From Candidatus Aminicenantota bacterium (GTDB lineage Bacteria; Acidobacteriota; Aminicenantia; Aminicenantales; Saccharicenantaceae), in assembly GCA_014360015.1 (NCBI GenBank), contig JACIYJ010000003.1, forward strand, positions 274,733 to 327,367: a DNA stretch of 52,635 nucleotides, read 5' to 3'. Positions 1 to 9,165 of the stretch are shown piece by piece. Each line of letters starts with the position of its first letter. Within the stretch, counting starts at the first letter, position 1. Both the position numbers and the translations under genes were made by a program. The notes beneath the pieces were generated by a model, which worked only from the letters and a program-made list of their open reading frames with translations, had not been told where the DNA came from and did no database searches.

Positions 1-34
1 GACAATTGGAAGGCTTAAATCTCTGGTCAATTAT

Positions 35-1366
35 TTATTTTTCCCCTGACCTCTGAATTTCGGGCAGACAAAAACTCAAGCGATAAAAGTTTTTGCACTG
101 GGAACAGGAAACCAGAAAGGTGTTCGGCCGAGAATTTCTTGGATTATCACCAACAAAAAGCAGATGACTAAAAATGTAGTCTGGTTTAGAATAAATTTCC
201 ATCATTTTAGCCGCTAAAGCCAGAAGCAGCATTGTTCCGAAGTACTGCGGTTCAGGTGTTGGAGAAACCAGGAGAAAAGCTATTCCTGAAAGGAGCATGG
301 CTGAAAAAGGCTTCAATCTGGTAGCCAGCAATACAGCTGCCACCATAATGACCACCGCCGCTAAGGGATAAAGTTCAGGTTTTTTTATCAAATAGAAAAA
401 TCCGGAGAGAACGTTCGGATAAAATGTGGTGTAGATGTTTCTCTCGCCGAGATTAAGATTAAAGAGAATAGTGCTTTTTATAACATTCCAGGGACCAAAA
501 GGCAACATCAGCAACCAGGCTACCAGAAGAGAAACAAATCCTTCTGAAATTACTTTTAAGGAATTCTTCCAGCTCCGGAAATCTAACTGCAGAAAATAAT
601 AGACTCCAGCTAAGGGAATGAACAGAAATTTGGTCAGAAGACCGAAACCTATAACCACAGCAATCAGATAACGGTTAAGGGTTGATGGCCTGGTTTCCTG
701 ACGAAATAGCAGGGCCATAAAAATTGAGACACTCAGCATGGTCATGGCCGGATTAGTCTTGATTTCAGAAAAAACCAGGAGCGGCAAGAAGGCTAATAGA
801 TAAAATGGTCTTATTCTTCTGAAAGTTAAAATCAGAATTATCCCGGCCAGAAGCTGAAGAATGATTAAAAAAAGAGTTAGACTTTGGGGGTGCCAGACCC
901 TGAACATCCGGTAAAATAACCAGTAAGGATAAAGTTCCATGGGTGGGTAATTAAAATTCTGGTAAACAACCTGATTGGCTTCATTCCGGTGATAAATCCG
1001 GCCGCTGGTATAAGGATTCCTGCCTTCTTCCAGGTCTTTAAAAACTGATCTGTAAGTTTCAATGATTTCAGGATCAGATTTTATGGTTTTCAGCTGATAA
1101 ACCCCCAGGCCAATTCCAACTATCAGAATCAGAACTATTAAAGTTTTCCTGCGAAGCCAGTGTGGCTCATAAGAAAAGACCATCCAGACAATCATTAGTT
1201 CTATAGTCAATTTAAGGGCCAGATCATAACGATGGCCATGGGGAATGGGCCGGGTTAGAAAAAGACCCAGGGAGAAAACAAGACAGATTATGAGACAAGC
1301 TGGGATGAATCGGCTGATAATTTTTTGTTCAAAGCTCAAATCTATTTCTCTATCCTGAATTTTCAT
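35..1366 (-). CDS. Multi-pass membrane glycosyltransferase, GT87/DUF2029-like
   Basis: A 443-residue, strongly hydrophobic protein with a short charged cytoplasmic N-terminus and roughly eleven or twelve predicted membrane segments. The first large extracytoplasmic loop (about residues 95-140) holds an NPYTSG stretch and a NFNYPP motif, the arrangement seen in GT87/DUF2029 polyprenyl-phosphate-mannose dependent transferases. Such enzymes add a sugar from a lipid-linked donor on the outer face of the inner membrane. A polyprenol-phosphate mannose synthase-like GT2 lies elsewhere in the window (41580-42296) and could supply the donor, which is inference. The C-terminal tail (last 40 residues) is cytoplasm-like and has three Cys. 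Start is the ATG at 1366. Acceptor and exact family are uncertain. Confidence 0.7.
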   Translation of the reverse strand: MKIQDREIDLSFEQKIISRFIPACLIICLVFSLGLFLTRPIPHGHRYDLALKLTIELMIVWMVFSYEPHWLRRKTLIVLILIVGIGLGVYQLKTIKSDPEIIETYRSVFKDLEEGRNPYTSGRIYHRNEANQVVYQNFNYPPMELYPYWLFYRMFRVWHPQSLTLFLIILQLLAGIILILTFRRIRPFYLLAFLPLLVFSEIKTNPAMTMLSVSIFMALLFRQETRPSTLNRYLIAVVIGFGLLTKFLFIPLAGVYYFLQLDFRSWKNSLKVISEGFVSLLVAWLLMLPFGPWNVIKSTILFNLNLGERNIYTTFYPNVLSGFFYLIKKPELYPLAAVVIMVAAVLLATRLKPFSAMLLSGIAFLLVSPTPEPQYFGTMLLLALAAKMMEIYSKPDYIFSHLLFVGDNPRNSRPNTFLVSCSQCKNFYRLSFCLPEIQRSGEK

Positions 1367-1637
1367 TTTTTTTTGCTTTTAACCTGAATTAATTTTCAAC
1401 AAATATCTGCTCCGATGAGTGGCAGACCTAATCCTGATAAATAATTTGCTGTTCTTTTTTTGTTTTTCAAACTATCCTCTTTCTCCGACTGAAAATTCAT
1501 TCTGCGGATCCAGCCTCAATTTCCAGCAGATTGAAAGTTTGAGTTTGTTTATATTTTTCCGCTTTTTGCTAATTTTGTTCTACTGTCTCCTCCTGGGAAC
1601 GACTCTCTAGATTTAAGCTCTTTCTTGTCGTTGGCTA

Positions 1638-3275
1638 TTATTTTGTTTTCAGGTTTAAAGGCTTCTGATATTTTTTCTGACCGAGCGGCTGCCACTCGCC
1701 ATAAGATTCTTCAGCCACCCGGCATTTACCCTCAGAAGTCCAGGTAAAGCCATAATTATAGCCAAACCACAGATATTTATCACCACCTCCATTTTCCGTG
1801 GTGATTATGTAACGGGCAGCCACATTGCCTATGCCCAGAGCCCGGCCGCCGGGTGACTCAACATCGCCCTTGTTGGCATCAAAGGGAATCCAGCCATAGG
1901 GTGGCAGATAAATTTCATTCCAGCGATGGAAAACATCGTCATAGCTGGCATCATCCCCGCGGAGACTGACTGTGCCCACATAGCGAGCCGGCACCCCGAG
2001 AGCCCGGCAGAGAGCGATCATCGAGTAGGTATACTCAGAACAGGAAGCAGTGCCGCGGCGAAGAACGGTCGGGGCCGGATTCCATCCCCCAACCGGCTTG
2101 AGGTTATAGCTCAGATGGTCGATCAAATACTCATAGATTTTCCGGGCAATCCAATAGGGATTTTTCTCATTGCCAGCTATATTTTTAGCCAGGTCCTGGA
2201 TGAACGGGTCATTGATACAGTATTTGTCGCCATCAACTAAATATTTCTTTTTGATGTCTTCAGGAATCTGTTCAAGACCGCCAACTTTATCAGGATAGAT
2301 GAAATATTCAACCGCATAGACCTTGGCTTTGACTGACCAGCCGGGCTGAACAATAGCTGGAGCTTTGAGATTCTTGAAGTTAAAGTGAGCAATCTTCTGG
2401 CCCCAGGCGTCAGTGACAATTTCGGTTGGCTTCTGGGTAAATTCAACCGGGCCAAGGAGCTTTTGATTATCCCGGTCAGCGGGAATCGGCAGATAAATAT
2501 CCAGATTGGTGACGACACCGGGACCGTAGTTGCGGAATTCCTTAACAAATCGTAGCTCGAGTTCTTTTTCATCCCAGAGAGTCATAATGTCGTTGTCCAG
2601 AACTTTAATCTGGTAGATTTCATCATTTTCATAATCGACGTTCCATAGGTACTGACCATCCCAGGCTAAGCCAGCAGGAAAAGGCCCAAACGAGCGAAGC
2701 GAAGACAGGCACCAGCCGCTCCTCGTGTCAACTAAGAAGATGCGGTCCATGGACCGGTCGGTAACCCAGAGATATTTGCCATCAAACTCCAGGCCGGCCG
2801 GCTCATTTCCGGGTGATGGAAATTGCTGAATCATCATGCCATCTACTGGCGAGACCCGAAGAATACTCTTGTTGCGAACATCAGTCATCCACAGGTCTTT
2901 TCCATCCCAGGCCAGGTCTCGGGGTAGGTCACTGTTGGATTCTAAGGCCTTGAGCACTGTGCCGGTATCTGGATCAAGACAGTAAACCAGCTTTTCGACT
3001 GAATCAACATGCCACAGGTTTTTGCCGTCCCAGGCTAAGCCTTCAGGATGAAATCCAGGCGAGTCGAAAGATTTAACCACTTTGCCCGAGGCTGGGTCGA
3101 TTTTAAAAATTTTGTCCAGGCGGCTGTCAGCTAACCATAGGTATTTACCGTCAAAGGCCAGTCCGGTTGGACAGGGTCCTGGTGTCTTGATAACCTTGAC
3201 CACATCGCCAACTTTTGCCTGTGCCAGCGACACTAAAAAAATTATGATTATCAGAGTAAGTAAGGCTCTTCTCAT
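1638..3275 (-). CDS. Exported beta-propeller repeat plus transglutaminase-like protein
   Basis: A 545-residue protein with a signal peptide (about residues 1-20, ending in AQA). Residues about 30-235 hold five repeats of about 41 residues, each with a core like P-x-GLAFDGKYLW-x-D followed by an I-x-x-I/V-D/N-P-x-x-G turn. These are NHL/YVTN-like propeller blades. A linker of mixed beta type follows, then a transglutaminase-core domain (about 385-500) with the full triad: Cys in RGTASCSEY, His in VFHRWNEIY and Asp in IPFDANKGD. Bacterial proteins of this fold are usually cysteine peptidases or amide hydrolases rather than cross-linkers. It is divergent from the papain gene at 3491, and both are exported thiol enzymes. 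The role is unknown; a periplasmic or surface location is inferred from the signal peptide. Confidence 0.8.
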   Translation of the reverse strand: MRRALLTLIIIIFLVSLAQAKVGDVVKVIKTPGPCPTGLAFDGKYLWLADSRLDKIFKIDPASGKVVKSFDSPGFHPEGLAWDGKNLWHVDSVEKLVYCLDPDTGTVLKALESNSDLPRDLAWDGKDLWMTDVRNKSILRVSPVDGMMIQQFPSPGNEPAGLEFDGKYLWVTDRSMDRIFLVDTRSGWCLSSLRSFGPFPAGLAWDGQYLWNVDYENDEIYQIKVLDNDIMTLWDEKELELRFVKEFRNYGPGVVTNLDIYLPIPADRDNQKLLGPVEFTQKPTEIVTDAWGQKIAHFNFKNLKAPAIVQPGWSVKAKVYAVEYFIYPDKVGGLEQIPEDIKKKYLVDGDKYCINDPFIQDLAKNIAGNEKNPYWIARKIYEYLIDHLSYNLKPVGGWNPAPTVLRRGTASCSEYTYSMIALCRALGVPARYVGTVSLRGDDASYDDVFHRWNEIYLPPYGWIPFDANKGDVESPGGRALGIGNVAARYIITTENGGGDKYLWFGYNYGFTWTSEGKCRVAEESYGEWQPLGQKKYQKPLNLKTK

Positions 3276-3426
3276 TTTCTTCCTCCTTACAAAGTATTTT
3301 ACTAAAAAAGGGAGTAGACTTCATGTTTATCTTATCTAATTTTCATCAGACGAAAAATGAGCAGTAGCTCTGATTTTTTGAGTCGTTTTTAAAGACCCTC
3401 AGCCTGTTTTTGGTTTAAAATAAAAC

Positions 3427-3455
3427 TTGACAGCATAAATCAATTTTTTTATAAA
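3427..3455 (+). promoter_or_regulatory. Sigma70-type promoter of the papain-family peptidase operon
   Basis: A perfect -35 TTGACA (3427-3432), a 17-base spacer and -10 TATAAA (3450-3455). The expected transcription start is near 3462, giving a leader of about 30 bases to the ATG at 3491, with AGGAGG at 3481-3486. This supports the 3491 start over the upstream TTG at 3470. Confidence 0.75.
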
Positions 3456-3490
3456 AAACAAAGTTTAACTTGATAGGCAAAGGAGGCGTG

Positions 3491-5353
3491 ATGAAATTAG
3501 CCTTCAAGTTTCAGGGGCAATTTTTTTCATTTCTGCTCAAGAAAAGTAAACCAACCATAGTTGCCCTGTTCATTATCTTGATGAGTTTTCTGGTCTTTTC
3601 TGGAATGATTCAGAAAAGCGACATCAAGCCCACCATGGCACCTTTGAGCCAGGAATTTCTGGAATTCATTTCCAGGCCAACCAGAGAAATCAGATTCACC
3701 TCAGAAGGATATCCGCTGGGATTAATTCCCGCTCCTCACGATGTGTCACACTTAAAACATCAAGCCAGACCTATGGCCATCACTACTGCTATTCCCAGTT
3801 ATTACGACCTCCGCCTTCAAAACAAGCTGACGCCAATTAAGAATCAGGGGAGCTGCGGTTCCTGCTGGGCGTTTGCCACTTACGGGTCCCTGGAATCATT
3901 TTTGATGCCTGTGGAATTGCTTGATTTTTCTGAGCAACACCTCATCGACAACCATGGTTTTGACTACGGGCCCTGCGACGGTGGACACATTTATATGTCG
4001 GCAGCTTATCTGACTCGCTGGGCAGGACCATTAAGAGAAGCAGATGATCCTTACATCTATGCTCTCTCAGGAGAAGTTAAAGAAGTTAAACATGTTCAGG
4101 ATATAATTTTTATTCCACCCAGAAGCAACAGCACGGATAATGATCTGATCAAACAGGCGGTTATGAATTATGGAGCTGTTTACACCACTATGTACTGGGA
4201 TAGCGCCTGCTACAACTCAGCTTTTAAAAGTTATTACAACCCGGGCAACCCGGTTGGCGGACATGCTGTAGCCATCGTCGGCTGGGATGACAATTTTGAG
4301 GCCAGCAAATTCAACACACCACCTCCAGGCAACGGCGCTTTTATCGTGAGAAACAGTTGGGGACCTAACTGGGGAGACAAGGGCTATTTTTATGTATCCT
4401 ACTATGATGCTTATTTTGCCTCTGTCGACCTCAATGCTGTGATCAGAGCAGAAAATGTCAATAATTATCAGGTAATTTATCAGTATGACGAGCTGGGCTG
4501 GGTTCAGACCTGGGGATACAACTCCGAAACAGCCTGGATGGCCAATATTTTCCAAGCCACTGCGGCCTATCCTTTAAAAGCCGTGGGATTTTACAATCCA
4601 AATTCAACAGCCAGCTATGAGATATATATTTATAAAAATGTATCCACCGGCCAGCCAAGAAATGGAGAACTGGCTGCAACCAAAACCGGAACTCTTATCA
4701 TGCCCGGATACTTTACCATCACCCTTGACCAACCTGTTCCGCTTTCAGCCAATCAATATTTTTCTGTAGTTCTCAAGCTGACAACACCTGGCTTACGCTA
4801 TCAAATCTGCACCGAGACTAAGTTGACTAATTATACTTCCCAGGCTGTGTCCCATCCAGGACTAAGCCTGATCTCATATGACGGCATTAACTGGACAGAT
4901 TTTGGCAGCTACGACCCCGACGGAGACGGACAGGGTCTGGATGTCTGTCTTAAAGCTTATGCTGGAATTGAACCGATATATCCACCTTTAAATTTGAGAC
5001 TCACTCGTCTTGAGAATAACTTCATCTTTTTCAAAGAGAAAATTAATCGCCTGACCTGGTCAGCCAACCCGGCTAACAGAGTCCCCCTGGCCAATCATAA
5101 GATTTACCGGAAATCGGCTGGTGAATATAACTATTCATTAATCGCCACCATTGGCCCTTCTCAGTATTACTATGATGACCGGGCTTTAAAATATCCCGAC
5201 CTTTATTCCTACCAGGTGACAGTGGTGGATGAATTGGGGAGAGAGAGCGATCCTGTTTCTACTGCTGCCGGCTCTGGTCCTACTGTTAAGAAATCTGAAC
5301 CGAGAGCATATCGAGGGAAGATTGCCTCAAACTATGTGACCAATAACAAATAA
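3491..5353 (+). CDS. Exported papain-family (C1A) cysteine peptidase with C-terminal beta domains
   Basis: A 620-residue protein. The start is the ATG directly behind AGGAGG (3481-3486). Residues about 20-38 are a signal/anchor helix. A short propeptide-like stretch follows, then the C1A catalytic domain (about 100-320): the oxyanion Gln in KNQGSCGSCWAF (catalytic Cys125), His258 in GGHAVAIVGW and Asn288 in RNSWGPNWG. Residues about 330-480 resemble the lectin-like domain found after many bacterial C1A domains (YPLKAVGFYNPN, YEIYIYKN). The last 110 residues look like an FN3-type domain. It probably hydrolyses proteins outside the cytoplasm, consistent with an amino-acid and peptide-using lifestyle. 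It forms a two-gene operon with the OMP gene 12 bases downstream. Confidence 0.9.
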   Translation: MKLAFKFQGQFFSFLLKKSKPTIVALFIILMSFLVFSGMIQKSDIKPTMAPLSQEFLEFISRPTREIRFTSEGYPLGLIPAPHDVSHLKHQARPMAITTAIPSYYDLRLQNKLTPIKNQGSCGSCWAFATYGSLESFLMPVELLDFSEQHLIDNHGFDYGPCDGGHIYMSAAYLTRWAGPLREADDPYIYALSGEVKEVKHVQDIIFIPPRSNSTDNDLIKQAVMNYGAVYTTMYWDSACYNSAFKSYYNPGNPVGGHAVAIVGWDDNFEASKFNTPPPGNGAFIVRNSWGPNWGDKGYFYVSYYDAYFASVDLNAVIRAENVNNYQVIYQYDELGWVQTWGYNSETAWMANIFQATAAYPLKAVGFYNPNSTASYEIYIYKNVSTGQPRNGELAATKTGTLIMPGYFTITLDQPVPLSANQYFSVVLKLTTPGLRYQICTETKLTNYTSQAVSHPGLSLISYDGINWTDFGSYDPDGDGQGLDVCLKAYAGIEPIYPPLNLRLTRLENNFIFFKEKINRLTWSANPANRVPLANHKIYRKSAGEYNYSLIATIGPSQYYYDDRALKYPDLYSYQVTVVDELGRESDPVSTAAGSGPTVKKSEPRAYRGKIASNYVTNNK

Positions 5354-5365
5354 GGGAATGATAAG

Positions 5366-5950
5366 ATGAAAAAAACAATAACTCTGATAACCTGTCTGCT
5401 TTTCTCTCTGGCCTTTGTTTCTTCCAGGGTTCTGGCCTTGGATTCCAGAGCCAGGATTGAAATAGGTTGCTCGGTAGGATTAAGAACCATAACCAATGCC
5501 GATATCAAAGAAGTTTATGGAAACGGAATAAACTACTTCCCTAACATTACTCTGGTTTGGAACGGAATTATGGTAGGCTTTGGATATGAAGGCGGATACA
5601 AAAAGAATGGACTGATTGGAATCTACCAAGAATCAGCCACCCTATCTGTCAGTGGCCCTGAATTCTTCCTGGGGTATCAACTCAATCTGAACAAGTTCGC
5701 GCCTTTTGTCAAAGTTGGCTTTGGATATTATTCTTACAAGCAGGTGGTAGACAGCGATTATTTAGCCGATTATCCTGTAGACGGAACGAAAAAAGGAATA
5801 ACATTCGGCGGCGGGTTTAAATTCTATCTGATACGCAAGCTGTTCATTTCTGCAGAAGTAAAATACGGCCACCTGAAAGTTAAACCCTACGACACAGAAG
5901 TTGACCTGGGTGGCATGAGGGTTAACGGCGGCCTTGGAGTCAGATTCTGA
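5366..5950 (+). CDS. Small outer-membrane beta-barrel protein
   Basis: A 194-residue protein with a classical signal peptide (about residues 1-24, ending near VLA). The mature part has alternating hydrophobic strands rich in Gly, Tyr and Phe (GFGYEGGY, KVGFGYYSYK, GLGVRF). It ends in an aromatic Phe, as in BAM-inserted outer-membrane proteins. The size suggests an eight-stranded OmpX/OmpA-like barrel. It starts 12 bases after the stop of the papain-family gene and is likely co-transcribed from the promoter at 3427. No specific function can be assigned. Confidence 0.7.
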   Translation: MKKTITLITCLLFSLAFVSSRVLALDSRARIEIGCSVGLRTITNADIKEVYGNGINYFPNITLVWNGIMVGFGYEGGYKKNGLIGIYQESATLSVSGPEFFLGYQLNLNKFAPFVKVGFGYYSYKQVVDSDYLADYPVDGTKKGITFGGGFKFYLIRKLFISAEVKYGHLKVKPYDTEVDLGGMRVNGGLGVRF

Positions 5951-6054
5951 AAAATGGCAGAAAAAATAGTAATGTCTAGAATCGAGTGAAAGCCAGCAAC
6001 CCCAAATTTTGGTGACTATTTTTCCTGCAGCGAAAAAAATTTAGGAAAGCTGAT

Positions 6055-6483
6055 TTAATAGAACCGCCATTTGGCTTTTATGACTTTCCCGTTTTTATCG
6101 ATGGTAAACTTCCTCTGCTCGATGGTCGTCGTCTTACTGGTACGTGGCGGATTATAGTGAGTAACTCCTGAGGCATCAGTCCAGACTGTCCCTTCTTCTT
6201 GAGTCTCTCTTTCTACTTCCCACTCAAACACTAAAACCTTTCTTCCTTCAGAATCATACTCAATAGCTTTGGGCGGACCATAATATTCTATCAAATCAGC
6301 CTCAGTTCGCCCGATAAATCTTTTCACTTCCTGATTTCGATAAGAGACACCCGGAAGAATACAGGCCGACAGCAATAAAATTAACCCGATAATTATAAAG
6401 AGTAACCCAATCTGGAGACAACTTCCATTTTTTTTTGGGAAAAAAAGCCTGATTCCAGACCTTGAAACCTTGATCCCGGTCAT
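6055..6483 (-). CDS. Small lipoprotein, SmpA/OmlA-like in part
   Basis: A 142-residue protein whose hydrophobic segment ends in a lipobox (LLLSAC, Cys about 41), so it is probably a lipid-anchored envelope protein. After it comes VKRFIGRTEADLIEYYGPP, similar to the 'G-x-x-x-x-D-L-x-x-x-x-G-x-P' hairpin of BamE/SmpA-type lipoproteins. A beta strand with FEWEVE and a Tyr/Pro-rich loop follow, then a C-terminal strand. Start is the ATG at 6483, behind AAGGAGG with a 7-base spacer. It converges on the OMP gene, with about 100 bases between their stops. The role is unknown; a BamE-like envelope task is only a suggestion. Confidence 0.65.
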   Translation of the reverse strand: MTGIKVSRSGIRLFFPKKNGSCLQIGLLFIIIGLILLLSACILPGVSYRNQEVKRFIGRTEADLIEYYGPPKAIEYDSEGRKVLVFEWEVERETQEEGTVWTDASGVTHYNPPRTSKTTTIEQRKFTIDKNGKVIKAKWRFY

Positions 6484-6924
6484 TTTCCATCCTCCTTAGA
6501 ATTTTTTACCAACCTTTTATAATTTTTCCTATTCAGAAATGTCAAGAAGCAAAGGGAAAAAGGTAAAACAAATTTGTGTGGCGCACATAATTGTTCCCCA
6601 TTTTTAGACCTCGTCGCGGTTGGAGACAGTCACCATACCTGGTTTGACCCGTTTAGCTGAAGGATGAAGCCCGACTACAAAGGCTGGCCCTGTAAGCAAT
6701 TAGCTCCGGAATCCAGCACTCGTCCTGCTTCATCCAGGAAAGCTCATCCGACTCCAGGGGCTTGAATAATTTCTTCTTAAGATTAAGAAAGAGACCGCTG
6801 CTAAGAAAAGTTCTCCAGCAGAGAAATTCCTAGCGTTCAAGGGGATTAAAGGTAATCGGTCCTTTTGTTCACTTGGCCAAGGCAAAGAAATGAATTACCG
6901 GATTAAAATAAAATTTTTTGACCA
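6484..6924 (-). other. Intergenic stretch, 441 bases, no convincing gene
   Basis: It lies between two minus-strand genes. On the minus strand, about 6605-6690 reads as a short coding-like tail (PAFVVGLHPSAKRV then KPGMVTVSNRDEV, stop). Upstream codons break down quickly and I recognise no family, so at most it is a relic. The AT-rich last 100 bases before 6484 probably hold the promoter of the lipoprotein gene. No tRNA-like fold was seen. Confidence 0.4.
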
Positions 6925-7599
6925 TCAAAGATTAAAAAGAAAGCCATTGGCACGCAGCCAGCAACGCTTTTCCTTGTAATCTGGAATATAATGAGCCACA
7001 AGATTCCAGAAAGCCCGGGAATGGTTCTTTTCTATGGTATGAGCCAGCTCGTGGATAATTACATAGTCGATTATTTCAGGCGGAGCCATAATCAGGCGCC
7101 AGCTCAGGCTGATTGTTCCCTTTGCCGAGCAGGAACCCCAGCGGGTCCGGGCTGAAGATATTCGGAGCTTTTTAAAGCTGAATCCTGTTTTCCGGGCAAT
7201 TTCTGAAGTCTTCTGACTCAGGTAAATTAAAGCCTGTTTTCTGTACCAACGTTCAAAAACCTGACGGCCAGGTTGTCTAAAAGCAGATGACAGTTCAAAG
7301 CACACTCCATCAAAGCGAAGCGCCGGTCTGATTCTATTAACAATTAGAAGTGGATATTCTTTTCCCAGAAAAAGGAATTTCTCGCCGCTTATGAACTTCT
7401 TTGGCTGAAAAAGTTGCTGACGCCGTTCTGCTTCCTCAAGCTTCTTTTTTATCCATTGCTGGTGGTTACGCAAGATATCATCAATGGTTGAAGTTTCCAG
7501 ATGATAAGGCGCTCTGACGATGAGCCGACCCTGATCATTAATTTCCAGCCCTACCGTCCTTCGTTTTGACCTGATTACTTTAACTTTTATCTCTTTCAT
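6925..7599 (-). CDS. YgjP-like metallopeptidase domain protein (DUF45, M48 clan)
   Basis: A 224-residue soluble protein. The C-terminal half carries the zinc motif HELAHTIEKNHSRAFW (HExxH plus a downstream conserved His in NHSRAFW), preceded by TRWGSCSAKGTISLSWRL, the signature of the YgjP/DUF45 family. Length and order match the family (about 220-240 residues). Family members are predicted metal-dependent hydrolases, often near restriction systems, though none is seen here. Start is the ATG at 7599 with only a weak ribosome binding site. It is divergent from the MFS gene at 7879. Confidence 0.88.
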   Translation of the reverse strand: MKEIKVKVIRSKRRTVGLEINDQGRLIVRAPYHLETSTIDDILRNHQQWIKKKLEEAERRQQLFQPKKFISGEKFLFLGKEYPLLIVNRIRPALRFDGVCFELSSAFRQPGRQVFERWYRKQALIYLSQKTSEIARKTGFSFKKLRISSARTRWGSCSAKGTISLSWRLIMAPPEIIDYVIIHELAHTIEKNHSRAFWNLVAHYIPDYKEKRCWLRANGFLFNL

Positions 7600-7812
7600 T
7601 CAGCCAATCCCTTGTGTCCTCTTTACAGCTTTAAGACTTCAGTCTGAAAGTCAAATACGAAATGCAATTTTATCTAATTTGTATAATTTTATCATCATTC
7701 ATTATTCATTGTTCATTAAGCCATTATTCTGTTCTTTTTTATTTATTCCTTTTATTCGTTCCTTACCACCTTTTCTCCGGATACTATTTTCTTGCCCGGG
7801 AAAGCATTTCAG

Positions 7813-7841
7813 TTGACTAACTTTAACTGAGTTCATAAGCT
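7813..7841 (+). promoter_or_regulatory. Possible promoter of the sugar MFS gene
   Basis: A -35 TTGACT (7813-7818) with a 17-base spacer to a weak -10 TAAGCT (7836-7841). The -10 matches poorly, so only the -35 is persuasive. Just upstream (about 7697-7716) the heptamer ATTCATT is repeated in tandem. Confidence 0.35.
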
Positions 7842-7878
7842 AAATAAGAATGCTGATATTGCTGGCCGGAGATGATCA

Positions 7879-9165
7879 ATGACTCAAAATTCTAAAAGAA
7901 ATTATTATATGGTCTTTTTGATTTTTCTGACCTTTTTTGTCATTTCTTTTCTGACCAACATCATCGGCCCGCTTATCCCTGACATCATCCGGAGTTTCAA
8001 CCTGAGTTTAGCCTTAGCCGGTTTTCTGCCATTCTCTTTTTTCATCGCCTATGGCGTGATGTCCATTCCGTCAGGCTTTCTGGTGGAAAAGTACCAGGGA
8101 AAGCCAGTTATGCTTCTGGCCTTCTCAATAGCCTTTGCTGGAGCCCTGCTTTTTTCCCTTTTCCCCAATTACCTGGTAGCCACCATTTCTCTTTTCCTGA
8201 TTGGCCTGGGCATGGCCATGCTTCAGGTAGTCATTAATCCCCTACTGCGAGTATCGGGCGGAGAAGAACATTTTGCTTTTAATTCTGTTCTGGCTCAGCT
8301 TATTTTTGGTGGGGCTTCTTTCCTCAGTCCGCGGCTTTATTCATACCTGGTAATCAACCTGCCGCTGGCCGAAAAAGAAAATCTGCTACTTAACACCCTG
8401 CGTCGGTTAGTACCGGAAAACCTCCCCTGGGTGTCTCTCTACTGGGTTTTTTCCCTGGCCACGCTGCTGATGATACTTGTTATTATCCTCTCCCGCTTCC
8501 CCAGGGTAGAATTAAAAGAAGAAGAAAAAGTCGGAACTTGGGCTATCTACAAAATCCTTTTCAAGAAAAAAATCGTGCTTCTCTATTTCCTTGGCATAAT
8601 GGCCTACGTGGGCACAGAACAGGGGGTGGCCAATTGGATTTCTCAGTTCCTGAAAACCTACCACGGCCTGGACCCGCAGACAGCCGGCGCCAGAGCGGTC
8701 TCTTATTTCTGGGGATTGATGACTGTGGGCTGTGGGCTTGGCTTGCTGCTGCTCAAACTTATCGACAGCCGCAAGGTTCTGATAATTTTTTCTACAGCCG
8801 CCGTCATCCTGCTGTCTCTGGCTCTTTTCGGGCCGGCCGAAGTTTCTCGCTGGGCTTTTCCGTTGATGGGTTTCGCTGCCTCGGTAATGTGGTCCATTAT
8901 TTTTTCTCTTGCTCTTAACTCCATCGAATCTTACCACGGCGCTTTCTCCGGCATTCTCTGCACAGGAATAATCGGCGGAGCTCTGGTGCCTCTGTTGATT
9001 GGCTGGCTTGGCGACCAGATCGGTCTTCGCCAGGGAATGTTTGTTCTTTATCTGACTCTTGGTTACATCCTGAGTATCGGGCTTTGGGCCCGGCCACTTA
9101 TCAGTAACGAAACCATCCAGATGAGGAAACGGAAAAGGGCAACCGCGGCTGCCTTAGCCGGCTAG
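7879..9165 (+). CDS. MFS sugar transporter, FucP/GluP type
   Basis: A 428-residue, 12-helix carrier. TM4-5 contain GLGMAMLQVVINPLLRV followed by GGEEHFAFNSVLAQ, the hallmark of the fucose/glucose/galactose:H+ symporter (FHS) branch, where the NPL and Gln/Asn residues line the sugar site. The usual Asp/Arg loop motif is present in altered form (GFLVEKYQGKP). Start is the ATG at 7879 with CGGAG 8 bases upstream. The next gene downstream is a ROK sugar kinase, so uptake of a hexose followed by phosphorylation is likely. The exact sugar cannot be told. The 380-base gap suggests the kinase is controlled separately. Confidence 0.85.
   Translation: MTQNSKRNYYMVFLIFLTFFVISFLTNIIGPLIPDIIRSFNLSLALAGFLPFSFFIAYGVMSIPSGFLVEKYQGKPVMLLAFSIAFAGALLFSLFPNYLVATISLFLIGLGMAMLQVVINPLLRVSGGEEHFAFNSVLAQLIFGGASFLSPRLYSYLVINLPLAEKENLLLNTLRRLVPENLPWVSLYWVFSLATLLMILVIILSRFPRVELKEEEKVGTWAIYKILFKKKIVLLYFLGIMAYVGTEQGVANWISQFLKTYHGLDPQTAGARAVSYFWGLMTVGCGLGLLLLKLIDSRKVLIIFSTAAVILLSLALFGPAEVSRWAFPLMGFAASVMWSIIFSLALNSIESYHGAFSGILCTGIIGGALVPLLIGWLGDQIGLRQGMFVLYLTLGYILSIGLWARPLISNETIQMRKRKRATAAALAG

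Noticed and set aside
1419..1610. Plus-strand open frame of 63 codons in the first intergenic gap
   Set aside because: Low-complexity, Phe/Leu-rich product, no ribosome binding site, no family; AT-rich non-coding DNA explains it.
6579..6596. TGGCGC...TTGTTC, a sigma54-like sequence
   Set aside because: The distance between the GG and G(C) elements is off by one and the -12 GC is missing.
6605..6690. Short coding-like tail on the minus strand (KPGMVTVSNRDEV)
   Set aside because: Breaks into stops within about 30 codons and matches no family I know; kept only as a remark in the gap entry.
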